A stretch of DNA of 64,000 nt from Phoenix dactylifera (lineage: Eukaryota > Streptophyta > Magnoliopsida > Arecales > Arecaceae). The notes under the pieces are model-generated. The model saw only the letters and a program-made list of their open reading frames with translations. It did not search any database and was not told the origin of the DNA. The translations under genes and the position numbers were made by a program. The stretch is taken from assembly GCF_009389715.1 (NCBI RefSeq), contig NC_052392.1, positions 39,847,668 through 39,911,667 of the forward strand, in the 5' to 3' direction. Shown here piece by piece: positions 1-11,863 of the stretch; the first letter of the stretch is position 1; each line of letters opens with the position of its first letter.

Positions 1-1166
1 CTACAAATCAGTTTAAGTGTGGAAGCAGATTGTGAACAATAGAGCATCATGGCCCCTGTCTTGAGCACTTAACTGTTCTTAGACCTCAAGGCAACAAAGA
101 AATAGCATTTCCTCATTGCCTGGGGAGATAATACAAGAGAGCAATTGACTTCCGATAAAATTGGCTAGTTATGTCTCAATCTACCGGTTGCCTCCACACT
201 AAAATATCTGCATCTCCTGAGAGCTCTGTATGTATCCCTCTTTTTGGACAATGGGTGGGTTAAATGACCTTTAAAATAGTGACTAGAATGGAGTTCGAGC
301 TCTTCAATACTCTAGGCTCCAGCATGCCTTCTCTCACTCTCATGAGTTTGACAAAGGAGAAGGGCTGCGTATAAAGATTAAGAAAGGACTCTCTTCAATT
401 TCAAGTGCACCAGAAACAACCCAGGAAACACCCTGCTATGGAACCTCACTAACAACTATGTTTTAACAATTTAAATGCAATCTTGCTCGTTGGTAATCCA
501 ACAAACAAAAACAATTCAGTATTGATTTTTTTTTATTCTAACACCAAGGCAATAGTGAAAATGGCCATCTTTTTTAAATTCAAAGCACTAACTAAAAATG
601 AATTTCATCAAAAAGAACCATGCTGCAAGAGCAATCGGAATTTAGGATATCAAGTAGGAATGTCAACAGCCCATCCTGCAGCCTAGATTCTACTATCTTG
701 GATTGGATCATTCATCAATGTGTCAGTCCTAATCAAAATTTTGGTTTGCCCAGATACATCCCTTTGACATCCTTAATTTGAGGTGTTAATTGTATTTAAA
801 AGTATAGCTGGTAGTATACACATATGCATTACGTGTAAGTTTGTTGCATAAAAGAAAAAGGATTGCATACCAAATTAATCACATAGATCGCGGGGTGTGC
901 TACTTGCAGTAACTTACTACAGGTATCGTGCCCAGTCCAACATTTGCTTGACAAAAAAACAATAGTCCCAAACACCAAAACTGATTGACTAAAGAAATGT
1001 GCTAAATAAAGACTCCCCCATCAACAATTGTCTTGATGGAAAATAATAAATACACTAAGAATTTTGTTTCGATTCCTATTAACCATCCAATGGAAAGAAA
1101 AGGGAAAGCCATTACCTTTACAAATCAAGTTACCTTAAATTTTTCTACCATCTATTATCTCACTTC
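1..1166. other. Intergenic, no gene seen
   Basis: I read both strands and found no recognisable exon, RNA gene or repeat boundary. The longest open frame (483-686 on the plus strand) has no family resemblance and no splice context. The composition is AT-rich, like the other spacers. It could be intron or 3' flank of a gene lying to the left. Confidence 0.5.
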
Positions 1167-1169
1167 TTA

Positions 1170-2171
1170 GGCCAGATTTGGTAAAGTTTTTGAGGAGCCA
1201 AAAAGCACTTTCTAGCATTCCAAAAATATTTTTGGATGGTATAGTGGTGTTTAATCAAAAAATCTGGAAGTGCTTTCTCCCCAAACATACTTTTTGGCAA
1301 ATTTCGAAAAGCTATTTTGGCTTAACAAAAATTTTCAAAGTGACTAAAATGCCCATGAACAAATCCCATAATTACATCTTTAATTATTAACTAACATTAA
1401 CTATGTTATATTATTATATCATATCATGCTATATTACATTATATCAAATCATATCATATTATATTATTATACTATGAATATATTATATTATATTATTACA
1501 ATATATTGTTAAAATAATATAATAATATACTGTTATATCATAACATATCTTATTATATTACATTATATCATAATAATATACTATAATGTTATATTACGTT
1601 ACATTACATTACAATAATGCATTATACTATATTACATTATAATAATATGGCAAATCTTATCATATTATATTATTATACTAAACTATATAGTATTATATTA
1701 CCTTACATTACAATATTATATTACATTACATACATTATAATAATATTATACTATATAATAATGATAATATTATACTATATAATAATGATAATATTATATT
1801 ATATTATTATATCATATTAATTTATATTATTACACAATTTTAGAATAATATTTATTACATTAAAAAATTATATCACATTATATTATACTAGAATAATAAG
1901 TAATACTATGTAATAATATTTTAATATATAATAATAAGTAATATTACATTGCATTTTACTCTACTATCCAATACTATGTAATGTCCTTTATTGTCATTTT
2001 GTCAATACAAAAAGCACTTTCATTTTCGTTACCAAATACAAGTTAGTTTCACGGCACTTTAGAAATATAGTTATTAAATAGCAAATAGCTTTTTATAAAA
2101 GCTCACTTTCCAAAAGCTCTACTTCCAAAAACTTCAAAAGCTTACTACCAATAGCAATCCCAAACATGGAA
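1170..2171. mobile_element. Tourist-like (PIF/Harbinger) non-autonomous element swollen by an AT-rich array
   Basis: The left end reads GGCCAGATTTGG directly after TTA. The right end reads CCAAACATGGAA directly before TTA, so the ends are imperfect inverted repeats flanked by a TTA target duplication, as expected for Tourist/PIF elements. The outer 200 bp on each side are ordinary sequence; the middle is a long ATATTA-type array. About 170 bp at the right side closely resemble 17560-17738, which shows it is a repeated family. No transposase is encoded. Confidence 0.6.
1384..1976. repeat. Degenerate AT-rich simple-sequence array
   Basis: Nearly 600 bp of A/T with sparse C/G, built of variants of TATATTA, ATTACATTA and ATATCAT. 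It occupies the centre of the Tourist-like element. The short open frame at 1617-1820 is just this array in translation (Ile/Tyr runs) and is not a gene. Confidence 0.85.
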
Positions 2172-2293
2172 TTAGTTGTTCCAAATGTTCCAATTTTATT
2201 TAATATCTCTTGATCTTTTCCATGTTATATCGGTTGTTCTCTGCTTTTTGTTGTTCGGTTTCACAATTCTCACTCAAAAACTATATTATTATT

Positions 2294-2471
2294 CAAGGTT
2301 CGCAATGTTGATATCAGAGCCCGTACTAGTACTATGTTGGTATAGTGTCAATACGCTAGATACAGGGACGAACCAACACTTGGTATGTCTCCCGTACTGA
2401 GTATCAATTCGATATTGATACAGTATAGTATGCCTAATATAGCGCAGTAGGCACCAATATTGCAAACCTTA
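2294..2471. mobile_element. GGTAC-rich foldback MITE, copy A
   Basis: Starts CAAGGTTCGCAA and ends GCAAACCTT, an imperfect terminal inverted repeat. The interior is GTAC, GATATTGATAC and GGTATG words that can fold back on each other. The same architecture recurs at 34715, about 44800, 51819 and 61338. It is diverged, with no open reading frame. Confidence 0.6.
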
Positions 2472-2793
2472 TAATCACTTTTTGTTTTTTCATACAAGTT
2501 GTCCTAATATATATACAAACTAAAGATTTCAAACACTTACAGTGATGCCGCGCTACCCTTTCAGTGGTTGATACAATGCCAGTTGCATAGAATCAGAAAC
2601 AAGCATTTTCAAACTATATTGCAGTGCATTCATCTCCTTTCTGGAAACTGTTTGCATTCCATATCACAGTAGAATTGTTCAATTTACACCACACTGTAAG
2701 TGATGAGTGCTGATCAATATCACCGATGGTCATGCTCATGTATGACATGTTTTTCCAGTAGCATCCAGCAAAGATTAGGGAGTTAATGAGAAT
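2472..2793. other. 3' flank of the small membrane-protein gene
   Basis: This stretch lies between the stop codon of the minus-strand gene ending at 2794 and the MITE at 2471. It probably holds that gene's 3' untranslated region. I saw no further exon. Confidence 0.4.
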
Positions 2794-3503
2794 TCAGATA
2801 TTATTTGTAAAATTATGGCAACCGTGTCTTCTCATATAACCTTTCACTTTGTCATGGTAGTCAGATGGTGCCAAAGATTTCTAGAAAAATCCCATAAAAT
2901 AATCGAGAAAAGTAAATTGCATACTAAATAAACCAAAGCACTAGAAAAGCCTATTCCATATATTTGTCTCCATGATTCTAACAGTTAAAAAGCCGAATCT
3001 TTCCTTTTTATCTTAAAAGAAAGCCTCAGAATTTTCAACCACGATCGTTGAGCCTCCTCCTCATCTTGTAACGATGACATCCTCAAATTAATTGGAAACT
3101 ACATCATCTATCCATCCAAGAATTGCTGTTTTCTCGATCAAGTACTCGACTGTAATTCCAAATTCACTTCAAATCGATAAATTTTCAAAAAAAAGAAAAA
3201 CAATTTCGCGCAACTAACCTTCTCCTTATCGTCAAGAAGAGGCTCTTTCGCCCCCAGGGGCTCATCGCCACCAGACGACCGATCGACCCCAGTCCCCGGG
3301 CCTCCGGAAGACAAGCGCTCGAAGAAGGCGTACACGGCGATCACGAAGAGCGCCGCAGCGACGGTGACCTCGATCTCCCACCACGAGGGGAAGAAGAAAC
3401 CGATCGAGACGCCCGCCATAGCCGCCGAGAGAAAGCCGATGCCAGCGGGCTCTAGTGTTTCTTGTGGGCGGCTTCTAGGGTTTCGCGGCCGGGGAGGGTC
3501 CAT
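2794..3503 (-). CDS. Small two-exon transmembrane protein, function unknown
   Basis: Exons complement(3219-3503) and complement(2794-2880), joined in phase 0, give 123 residues. Exon 1 encodes a Pro/Arg-rich start, then two hydrophobic stretches at about residues 21-41 (GIGFLSAAMAGVSIGFFF) and 46-62 (VTVAAALFVIAVYAFF), so two likely membrane spans, then a Gly/Ser/Asp linker and an acidic dileucine segment (KEPLLDDKEK). Exon 2 encodes a charged tail beginning KSLAPSDYHDKVKGYMRR and ending NNI. The donor is AAG|GTTAG and the acceptor TTCTAG. The clean phase join and the compact basic tail make this a believable gene. I know it only as an uncharacterised plant membrane protein type. The first 95 codons are GC-rich, as is common for monocot first exons. 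Confidence 0.75.
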
Positions 3504-6438
3504 GGGAGGAGAGGGGAGGAAGAAGAGAGCGCGGCCATCTCTAGAAAGAAGGACGGGTCAAACGAGTTGGTTGGAGGGAGACGGCAAAGGCGGTGTTATT
3601 AATTTGGGATCGGAACATAAAAAAGAGGAAATCAAACAATTAAAAAAGTAGTGGGCTCCCAAACTGCCCTTGTTATTAATGGAGGACTATCGGAAGTGCC
3701 CTTCTTGCCCGCCTGGCGCCGGGGTTCGTGCTCACTCGTCCTTGAGTTCAAGGTCAGAAAAGCGTCGCTAGTTAATGGGCCCAATGACGTTACCAATGAA
3801 GGCTATTTGCCATGTGGCACATATTAATTGGAAGGTCTCAGGGCGAACTGGCTGTGAAACGACGCAATGATGATGATTTGGTACAAGAGTTGGGCCCCAA
3901 AACTTTTTCACATGAAAATAGGATCCTGTTCTCTCTCGGACGCCGGCGTTTAGAGCCGTTAAGACCTCAAAACGGTTCCCATGGGAAACAAAAAAACCCT
4001 TAAAACGGTATCTATTTTGGGTGGGTCATCAAGGGTTTTTCCATCCAAAAAAAAAAAAAAAATCCTGAATTGGGTACATTAAAAGAGAGAAATCATACCC
4101 ATACACAGCACAATGCACCATGCTAATCCCTTCATCTCTTTTTTTTATGGGCATGATGCATCATTCTCATGTTAACATGAGAGATTGTACTCTATACTAT
4201 ATGCACCACATGGCCATACAGCAATCAATCATAGTTGTTTATTTCTATAGATTCTCTTTATCAAACACTTGTATCAATGCATCATTGTAGAAACAATCGA
4301 TTATAATTTGCTATGTGCACAGCCACATGGTGCATGCAATGTAGGGTATAATTTCTCCGTCGAGGGGTCCACCATCTGCCTAAGCATGTGGCATGCATTT
4401 ATGGCAAACATCAACAACTCTCGTAAAGAAAAAAAATATTAATTTGTAACAAAAATAAAAAGGGTTATTAGTTGCAATCTCCAAAAATTTATGAATGTAT
4501 TCTCTTCTTTTGCCATGGATAATTGTGTAATTTTTCAAAAAGCAATATTAAGTGGGTCGGGACAAGCCTTGTATTTCATGTTTAATAAATAATTGAGCAT
4601 TAAATTAAGTTAATAATCGAACATGTTCATAATTTAAGCAATTTTTCTGAGCACCCTCTCTCCTTTTTGTCATGATGGAAGGGGCTCAAATTGAAACCAC
4701 TAGTACCAACCTTACAAATTTTACCAACTTTAGTATTAGCTTCCTCGTATTGATCTATGATACATGCTACTAAAGCAATTATGAATAATTCATCAGATCA
4801 TTGATATGGATAATATCCAAATACCAAATATATTCTATATAGGATTCATGGTCTTACTATTTTTTTCAATAGATAAAATCAACTACACGAAAGTGAAAAG
4901 ACTACTATCCAAGCTATTAGTGGGCTTGAATGCTTATTTTGTCACAATAAAAAGGTATTAATTACAGGATATGCATAATAATATGCATTTAGTATTAAGA
5001 TTGTTATTCTCGTTTAGTAATTGGTCGGATCATGACCCAATCCATTTAATTCATTTAAGATCGGTTTAACCTATTTAAAATTGCTTAAACTATTTCTGTC
5101 CTATTTAATTAATTCTTAATCCATTTGAATTCATTTAATTTGTTTAAACTTTACTTAACTTATTTAACCATCTGGCTTGATCCATTTAATAAATGAGTTA
5201 TAAAAATTGGATTGGATTGCTTATTTAATAAATAGATAGAATTTAAAACTAAATTTTTGATCTATTTAATAAATTTGCATCCAACTGAGCGGTTGCCACC
5301 CTGCCTGATACTTTGAGTTAGTTGGACCAAAGTCAAGAAAGGTGGTTGCATGATGGTGGGTAAGATGAGATAAATCAGAAGGATAGGGCTCTTCATGGCA
5401 TGGCAGAAGCTTTGACTTCTTGTTTTGCCTTGCACGGCAGCTTTGAATGTCAAACCGATCTTTTCGTGCTTTGAATGTCAAACCGATCTTTTCGTGGTAC
5501 GACCAACTTACCCATCCGCAAGCCGGACGGATCCCGCCCGGTTCAGCGCTCGATTATTCCGAATCCGGAAACAGCGGATGGAACCAAAAGCTTGACTAAA
5601 TCAAAAGTCCAAGTCAACGATAGACCCGATCTGAGCTTCAGACGCCTAGATTTCAATTTTATTTGGGTTCCACTCCGTTACCCCCAATGATTTCCCCAAG
5701 CCACGTCAGCATAAGCAGAAGTCCAAGCAAAAGCAGAGTAATCAAAGTCAAGTTCAAAAAATATCGTATCTTTTTTTTCTATATTATACTTTTATTATCT
5801 TTTGCTTAACTAATTATTATAATATAATCAATCACATTTCTAATCAAGTTTCCTTGCCATCATTCAAGAACTGGATCCAGAACGCTGCTTAGATAATCCT
5901 CATGAGATCATAATGTAGGCCACAGTTTAGGCCTATGAACACCTTCATCCATATGCTTGCTATAGATCAGAGAAAAAATGGTACACTATTTTGATCTTAT
6001 TGGATGTATTCACACACGTACTGTATGAAGCACCTGATTTAAGCCAAAAAAAAAAAAAAAAAAGGTACACTGCCTTCCTCAGCTTCTTAAAAGCATTGTA
6101 GCAACTAAAGTAATTTATTTCAAATTCTCAAGGAACCATTTCTGACACTGAACAACTACTCTATTAGCAAGACACATGAAGTATGCTACTCATCATATAG
6201 TGCCCAGTCATGCAAGCTCTTTAAAGCAATAGAGCCTAAACTCATAGAGATGTGTTCAACCATAAGAATCAAAAGTAAAAAAGGCCAAATTTAAAGGCTC
6301 CTCAGGGCATGGTAAGAAGATTACTATTCCGGCTGCCAACCGATTGTTAGGGAACCACAAGTAGTTGCAGTATTCCAGTTTGAGCCATTTTGGCTGGTGG
6401 AGTGAAATCCTTGATCATGTTGTCACATCTTTGGGATT
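3504..6438. other. Intergenic: promoter of the membrane-protein gene and 3' flank of the NLP gene
   Basis: No gene could be supported. The open frames at 3812-4003, 5262-5481 and 5475-5690 show no family similarity, and the last two cross a tandem repeat. The stretch 4980-5250 is a decayed repeat rich in CATTTAATTCATTTAA and TTTAA words, bounded by GGTCGGATCATGACCC-like sequence, reminiscent of old foldback elements. Poly-A runs occur near 4048 and 6045. The NLP 3' untranslated region should lie just below 6439. Confidence 0.5.
5441..5496. repeat. Perfect 28-bp tandem duplication
   Basis: The unit at 5441-5468 (CTTTGAATGTCAAACCGATC then TTTTCGTG) is repeated exactly at 5469-5496. Two identical copies imply a recent slippage or duplication event. 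No function is suggested by the sequence. Confidence 0.95.
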
Positions 6439-9400
6439 TTATGGCCTCATAAGCAGGCTGTTACTGCTGGCTGAGCTGCCGGTTGCACAGGGAAAATCTT
6501 GAACAAGAAGCCTCAGACGTTGGGATTCCATATACTGCAGCACCTCGACACACTCCTGCAAATCAGATTCATTGGCCAATATGACCCACTCTTCCTCATC
6601 ATCCCAATACCTGAGCCGAAACGTCCCACTGTGCAATTTAAATCTCTTCCCAATTACCTCAATCAACTCATGGAAACCCATGGACAAGGAGAATTTGAAC
6701 CTTACAGTTTCCTCCTTATAAGTAGCCTTTACATGGATTGCAGACCCAAAGTCAGCGGCCAACATATTGTTCTTTAAGCTTCTTTTAATACTGGGGCGAC
6801 TTGAGGCGCTGCCGCTGGATGAGTCTGTCATGCTGGAATAAGAAGGACGACTGCGTTCTATGATCCTTTCACTAGCATCCATTTCGGTATGCATTTCTTC
6901 CAGTGCTGCCATGGGGCATGAGCTTTTTGATCTGATGCTGCATTTAAGGCTCTCTGAACTGAAGCCACCCTTGCTAGAAGCATCATGGCAGCATTTCTCT
7001 TTAGCAAGGCTGGATGGCCCTCCAGAAGAAGTAACCTTACATTTGTCGCCAATGCCGAAAGGTGGAACGCAGGCTATATTTGCTTCATGGTGATGAAGTT
7101 GTGGTTGGCCTGAATTGTTAATCTGGTTTCTGCCAACCAAACAAGTCTCTTCTTCCAAGTTTCCCACAAACTGATCTGGTAAACCCCGGCGTGATGGTTC
7201 TGAGGCTATTGCAGCTTGTTTTTCAGGAGATGAGACTACTGTAAAATGTTTTCCAGTAGCATTATCATATTTTAATATCCCCGCAACTCCTGGTACAGAG
7301 TCTATCATGCTCTGGAACGTCCTCATAGAATGGCTGAGCTTCCTTATGTCGCGAGATGGCCATCTTAAAATCCCATTCCGCCTGCAAATTTTTTTCAGTG
7401 TAGTTGGGCAAACTGCAGATATGGCATATTCAAGATATATCAGCCAGCCAGTATTTAATGAGTTACTAAAATGAATACAGATCAAAAAGTCTAATCACAT
7501 CAATTGAAATTAGCCCGAGGTTCAGTACTTAGCAATTTTTCCCTTTTTGTTGGTTACGTCTTAAGATGAAATTTTTCTAGAATACTTCGCTAATATCTAA
7601 TCATCTTTGGGTCCCCAATGTTTCTTTTCTCTGACTCTTTAATCCATATACGAGTCTCCCTCCTCTTACCAAGGCCACATCTGGTCTGGACACATCCCAG
7701 CCATCTCAGGTCTTTCAGTGCCGCTCCTAAATTTCATTTAACTGACTCATCTCTAACTCCATCTCTCCTAATTCTACCACATCCTCCATAACATCATCAT
7801 TCTGCCATTGTATCTTAAGAAGGCAGGCCAACTTGATCTTTATCTGTATGATATAGTTAAAGCCATATGATAGGTAACATCATCATGCAAAATTTAAAGG
7901 CCTTCTAATTGGTGAAGTCTATTATAACAATAATAGTACATGAGCTTAGCTAATTTGAAAGTTTTTAGTTCTATTCTGAGGACCACATGATCCTTGTCGT
8001 GGTCAAGGTAGGATATTACACCATAAGCAAAGCCAGTAAACAGAAGAATGCATCCCATCCTTAAGTACCAACAAGATAGAAGAGATGAAAAGAAAAGCTC
8101 ACCACCAATCCTCTTTGCAGCTTTCTTAAGAGTTTCAGAATAGTACTGCTGTAGAACACTTAAACTAATATTCTTTTCCACTGTACTGCGTTTCTTCTTT
8201 GGGTGTCTAGGTGAGCCAGGCTTCGTCTGCAGTATACAAGTAGATAAGTTTATGAGCATATTAACAGTTGTTATTTTCCAAAAGCTCCACTACTAAACTT
8301 ATAAAATCTAATTCACAATGAAATGACTACCTGAATACTACAAAAGAAATGACCAATGTAAAGATGCATGCTTCCTCTCTCAAGGTTGCAACTACAACCA
8401 AATTCATGACAGCAACGGAGACCAATAACTTAAATAACCAAATTCAGCATCACAAGCATGCGACTAGAAAGTTAATATCATTCATCATGCAACCTAAATT
8501 TCTCCAACTTTCGCAACATATGATAATTAAAGTTCTATCATATTCAGCAGCAGTTTATGGACCTTCTGCTGTATGGTACATATAAATGGATACTGACATA
8601 TCATAAAATTTGGAAAATCTGGAGCTCAGTCATGTTCCTTATACTCGAAAAGGTTGCGAGAGTTTAAGATGCTTCTATTCTTCCTCTAGACGTTATATCG
8701 ATTACAATCTATAGTATCATATAAAGAATATAATTCACAAAATTTAAACAACCTGAAGTAGCAATTTGGTAAATATTTTGTAGGCGTAACTGTGTAAGTT
8801 TGCAGCTACTCTGATCATTATATATCCCAAGCTATAGAACCTATATGATAATCATGATGAATTTTCATACAGGAAGTATTTAGAAACCTGCATCTCAGCA
8901 CCATTAATAAAGATCTAGTATATTCAAGCCTGCTAATTAGTTATATGTTCACTTGTTCTGTCAGTACAGTAACTAAAACAAACCATATCCTCCTTCAGGT
9001 TATCTTCCTATACTTAATAATTTTTGGTGGAAGTGTTTTTTCACTTCCTCCATTGCACCTCAAAAAAAATCTTCCTATTTCTTACTATGATAGGGAACAG
9101 AAAGAGTAGTTATTGATGCAAGGGCTACAGTTTATAGCTGTAAGTAGCTAGAACCATCGCAGCAAACCTTCAATTTAATCAATATTCTTCATTTCTTCTC
9201 TTAAATGTTCCCTGGTAACAATATAGCTCCTCTCCACTTTGTAGCAGTTCTGTGTCATGAATATTCACAATTATTTTGCAAAACTTTGCATGAATTCTAA
9301 AACCCTCCAAGTCTTTTTTCTGCTTTTTACTGGTATGAGGACCTCTCCATGTGCTTGTGGCAAGGCACGTATTATAAAGACGAACAGTTTCAAAATGTTG

Positions 9401-11863
9401 GGCAATGATGACTCATATAGCCAAAGATGAAAAGTTTAGTTTTTGTTTCCAGGATTCTACAGTATGCATGACTTCAAATAATGAGTATAATGAGTGTGTG
9501 ACTAAGATCAGCACCTGACCCCGACGAGCATCTCCTTGTTTACCGGTTTCCATATTTTGAAATTTGGAAGATAACTCAGTCAAGTTAAGTTCAGCATCAT
9601 AGCGCAAGCTTTGGGAGTGTTCTGCTGAGATAGGTATAGTTTGTCTTGTTCCTGGTCCCTCCTTGGTGACATCAGTTCTGACCACCTTAGTATCTGAAAC
9701 TGTTCTCAAGCTTCTGCAGATTCTCTGCAATGTAGTTGACATGTTGTTCAACAGGAGCTGCTGCTCTGCACTCCCTTTACAGTGGATAGGAAGAAAGAAC
9801 TCTAGTATGTAATCATCGTTTCCTGTATGGGTGCTCCTTAACCTGATTGCAACAGCAGCGTGCAGGCCAAACTTGCGAGCATGATGTGCGAGCGGGTACT
9901 GGTGTACGTCACAACTTTTTACATCTGGAGAGAAGATAGCATGAGTTGATTGAATTGCTTTTCCAGCAATGCCCTGCCCATTTTGAAGGTGGTGTTCAGA
10001 ACATGCATGTAGAAAACCCTGCATTTGTTGATCATTGACATAGCAGGCCGACTCCTGGATGCAGAGCATGATTTTTCTGCCTGAAATAGAGTTAGCCTCT
10101 GCAGCATCTCTTGTACATTCATCCATACCTTCATCATTGTTGCTCAAGGGAATCCATGTAAGTGCCAAAGGTAACATGTGTGCATGACATATGGCTCTCA
10201 AGACATCCAATATCTCTGTGAATGCAGACTTCTGGCCCATTTTAAGACTCTGCAGTTTTAAATCATGTAATATGCAAAGAAACAGTGTTATAACCAATAG
10301 ATAAAGCTTTTACTGGAGGGGGGAAAAACCAACAACTCTGCCAACAAAAAATTAACACACACAAGAAATAATGTCCATAAGCACCTGCTTTTGAGCGCAT
10401 ACTTTGACACTCCTTAAACTCACAGCCTGCAAATTTTCAGGGAGCAGAGCTTTTAGATATGACATAACTATTCCAAAAGAGCAGAAACTTTAAGTATTTA
10501 TTGGCACTAAACCTATAATTGTCATATCAATCACAAACAAGAATCTTCATGTATTTGTTCTGCATGCTTGTGTGACTAGGAACATGTAAATAAATATATC
10601 GGCAGACAAAGATGTCCATGCATATGCATGCAGGCAGTGGCTATATTTATGATGAGAAGCAATTGCTGACAAATGGAATGAACAGGCAGCCCATTCTTAA
10701 TCGACAATTACGAGTAACTTCTGATGTATGCGGTTCAGCAAAACCAGGAACATGACTTCATTTCCATCTACGCACTACCAATCAAACTTGGGAGAGGTGA
10801 AATTCTATATGCAATGGAAGAGAATCATCCAAAGAGTATTCAGATCATTATGATACGGAAAACTACAAGCACAACACAATTCTTATGAGAATGTTATTTG
10901 CAGAAGATAATAATACATTGAAATGATATATAAGCATAAACGAGTACTCGACATAAAATAATGTGAACCAATACTGACCTGCAAAGCTTGGAAAATGCTA
11001 TCCATCTCAGAATCAAAATCAGATTTCTCCTTCACCGTTACAAGCTCAAGGACTCCACAACATGAATGTTCATTGAGATCAAAAATTGGCACCGCAAGTA
11101 TTCCACGGACATCATAATGGCGTGCATGGTCGACCCGCAAGTACTCTTGCCGATGATAATGGACGGCGTTTGAGGTCCATTCCGGCATTCCAGAGACAAA
11201 TACACGGCCAGGAAGCCCAGTGATGGACCCTGGTGCCTCTTTCGCAGAAAAAGTATATGCCCTCGAAACTTCTCGGTACCCTGCAAGAGTCTGGTCAAGA
11301 AGATAGGGCTGCTCATATGTGCTTAATATATACTCATCTCCCTGATTCACAGGCATCCAGACCTGGGCAAGTATCCCTGCACCTGAGGATTCCTTGAACA
11401 AAGACAGTGCCATAAGCAATCTCTCAGAAAGACTAACTCCCATCATGGATTTGGGTACAACACTGGTGCCCTCATCAGCATCAGAGACATTAAAAGGAAG
11501 CCCATTTCTTCGCGAGACATCCATCTGGAGAGAATTCAACAAAAATCCAGCTTGCAGGCCAGAATTTTGTGGTGCTGAATCATCTTTAAAGCAATAATCT
11601 ACACCGGCCGAATTTCTCGAATCGTCACAAATCCCAGGAACGGAATCCCCACTTGGTGCTTGTGAATTTGGCGAGGACAGCAGAGTCTCACTACCAGGCT
11701 TCAGCCAAGATACTGAATAGTTAAATGGCGAGAGAACCTGGCCAGCAATCGATGGACTCCAGAGTTCAGTGAAAGAATCGATGGCCATCCACGTCGGGTA
11801 GCTAAATCGGTCCTCCAACATCGGGCTCCGATTCCCTTCGAGGAACGGAGAAAACCCATCCAT
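6439..11863 (-). CDS. NIN-like protein (NLP) transcription factor, RWP-RK and PB1 domains
   Basis: Five exons on the minus strand: 10979-11863, 10385-10426, 9515-10249, 8103-8226, 6439-7412. Joined, they give exactly 919 residues, a usual NLP length. The N-terminal GAF-like region (from about residue 150) contains ESSGAGILAQVWMPV and TGLPGRVFVSGMPEW. The RWP-RK DNA-binding domain is at about 565-625, split by an intron after RIG, with RWPSRDIRK. The PB1 domain is at about 820-902, with basic (KATYKEETVRFKF) and acidic (RYWDDEEEW) faces. NLPs bind nitrate-responsive elements and switch on nitrate assimilation genes; the N-terminal half mediates nitrate response and PB1 mediates oligomerisation (family knowledge). 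The sequence looks closest to the NLP1-5 clade. The ATG at 11863 has good context (CAAATGG). The usual Lys after RWPSR is Asp here. Confidence 0.93.

Noticed and set aside
1617-1820. 67-codon Ile/Tyr-rich frame
   Set aside because: A pure translation of the AT array in the Tourist-like element.
3364-3651. 95-codon plus-strand frame opposite the membrane-protein first exon
   Set aside because: It is the GC-rich antisense of a well-supported exon that splices in phase on the minus strand.
3812-4003. 63-codon plus-strand frame
   Set aside because: No similarity, no splice context, and it ends in poly-A-rich spacer.
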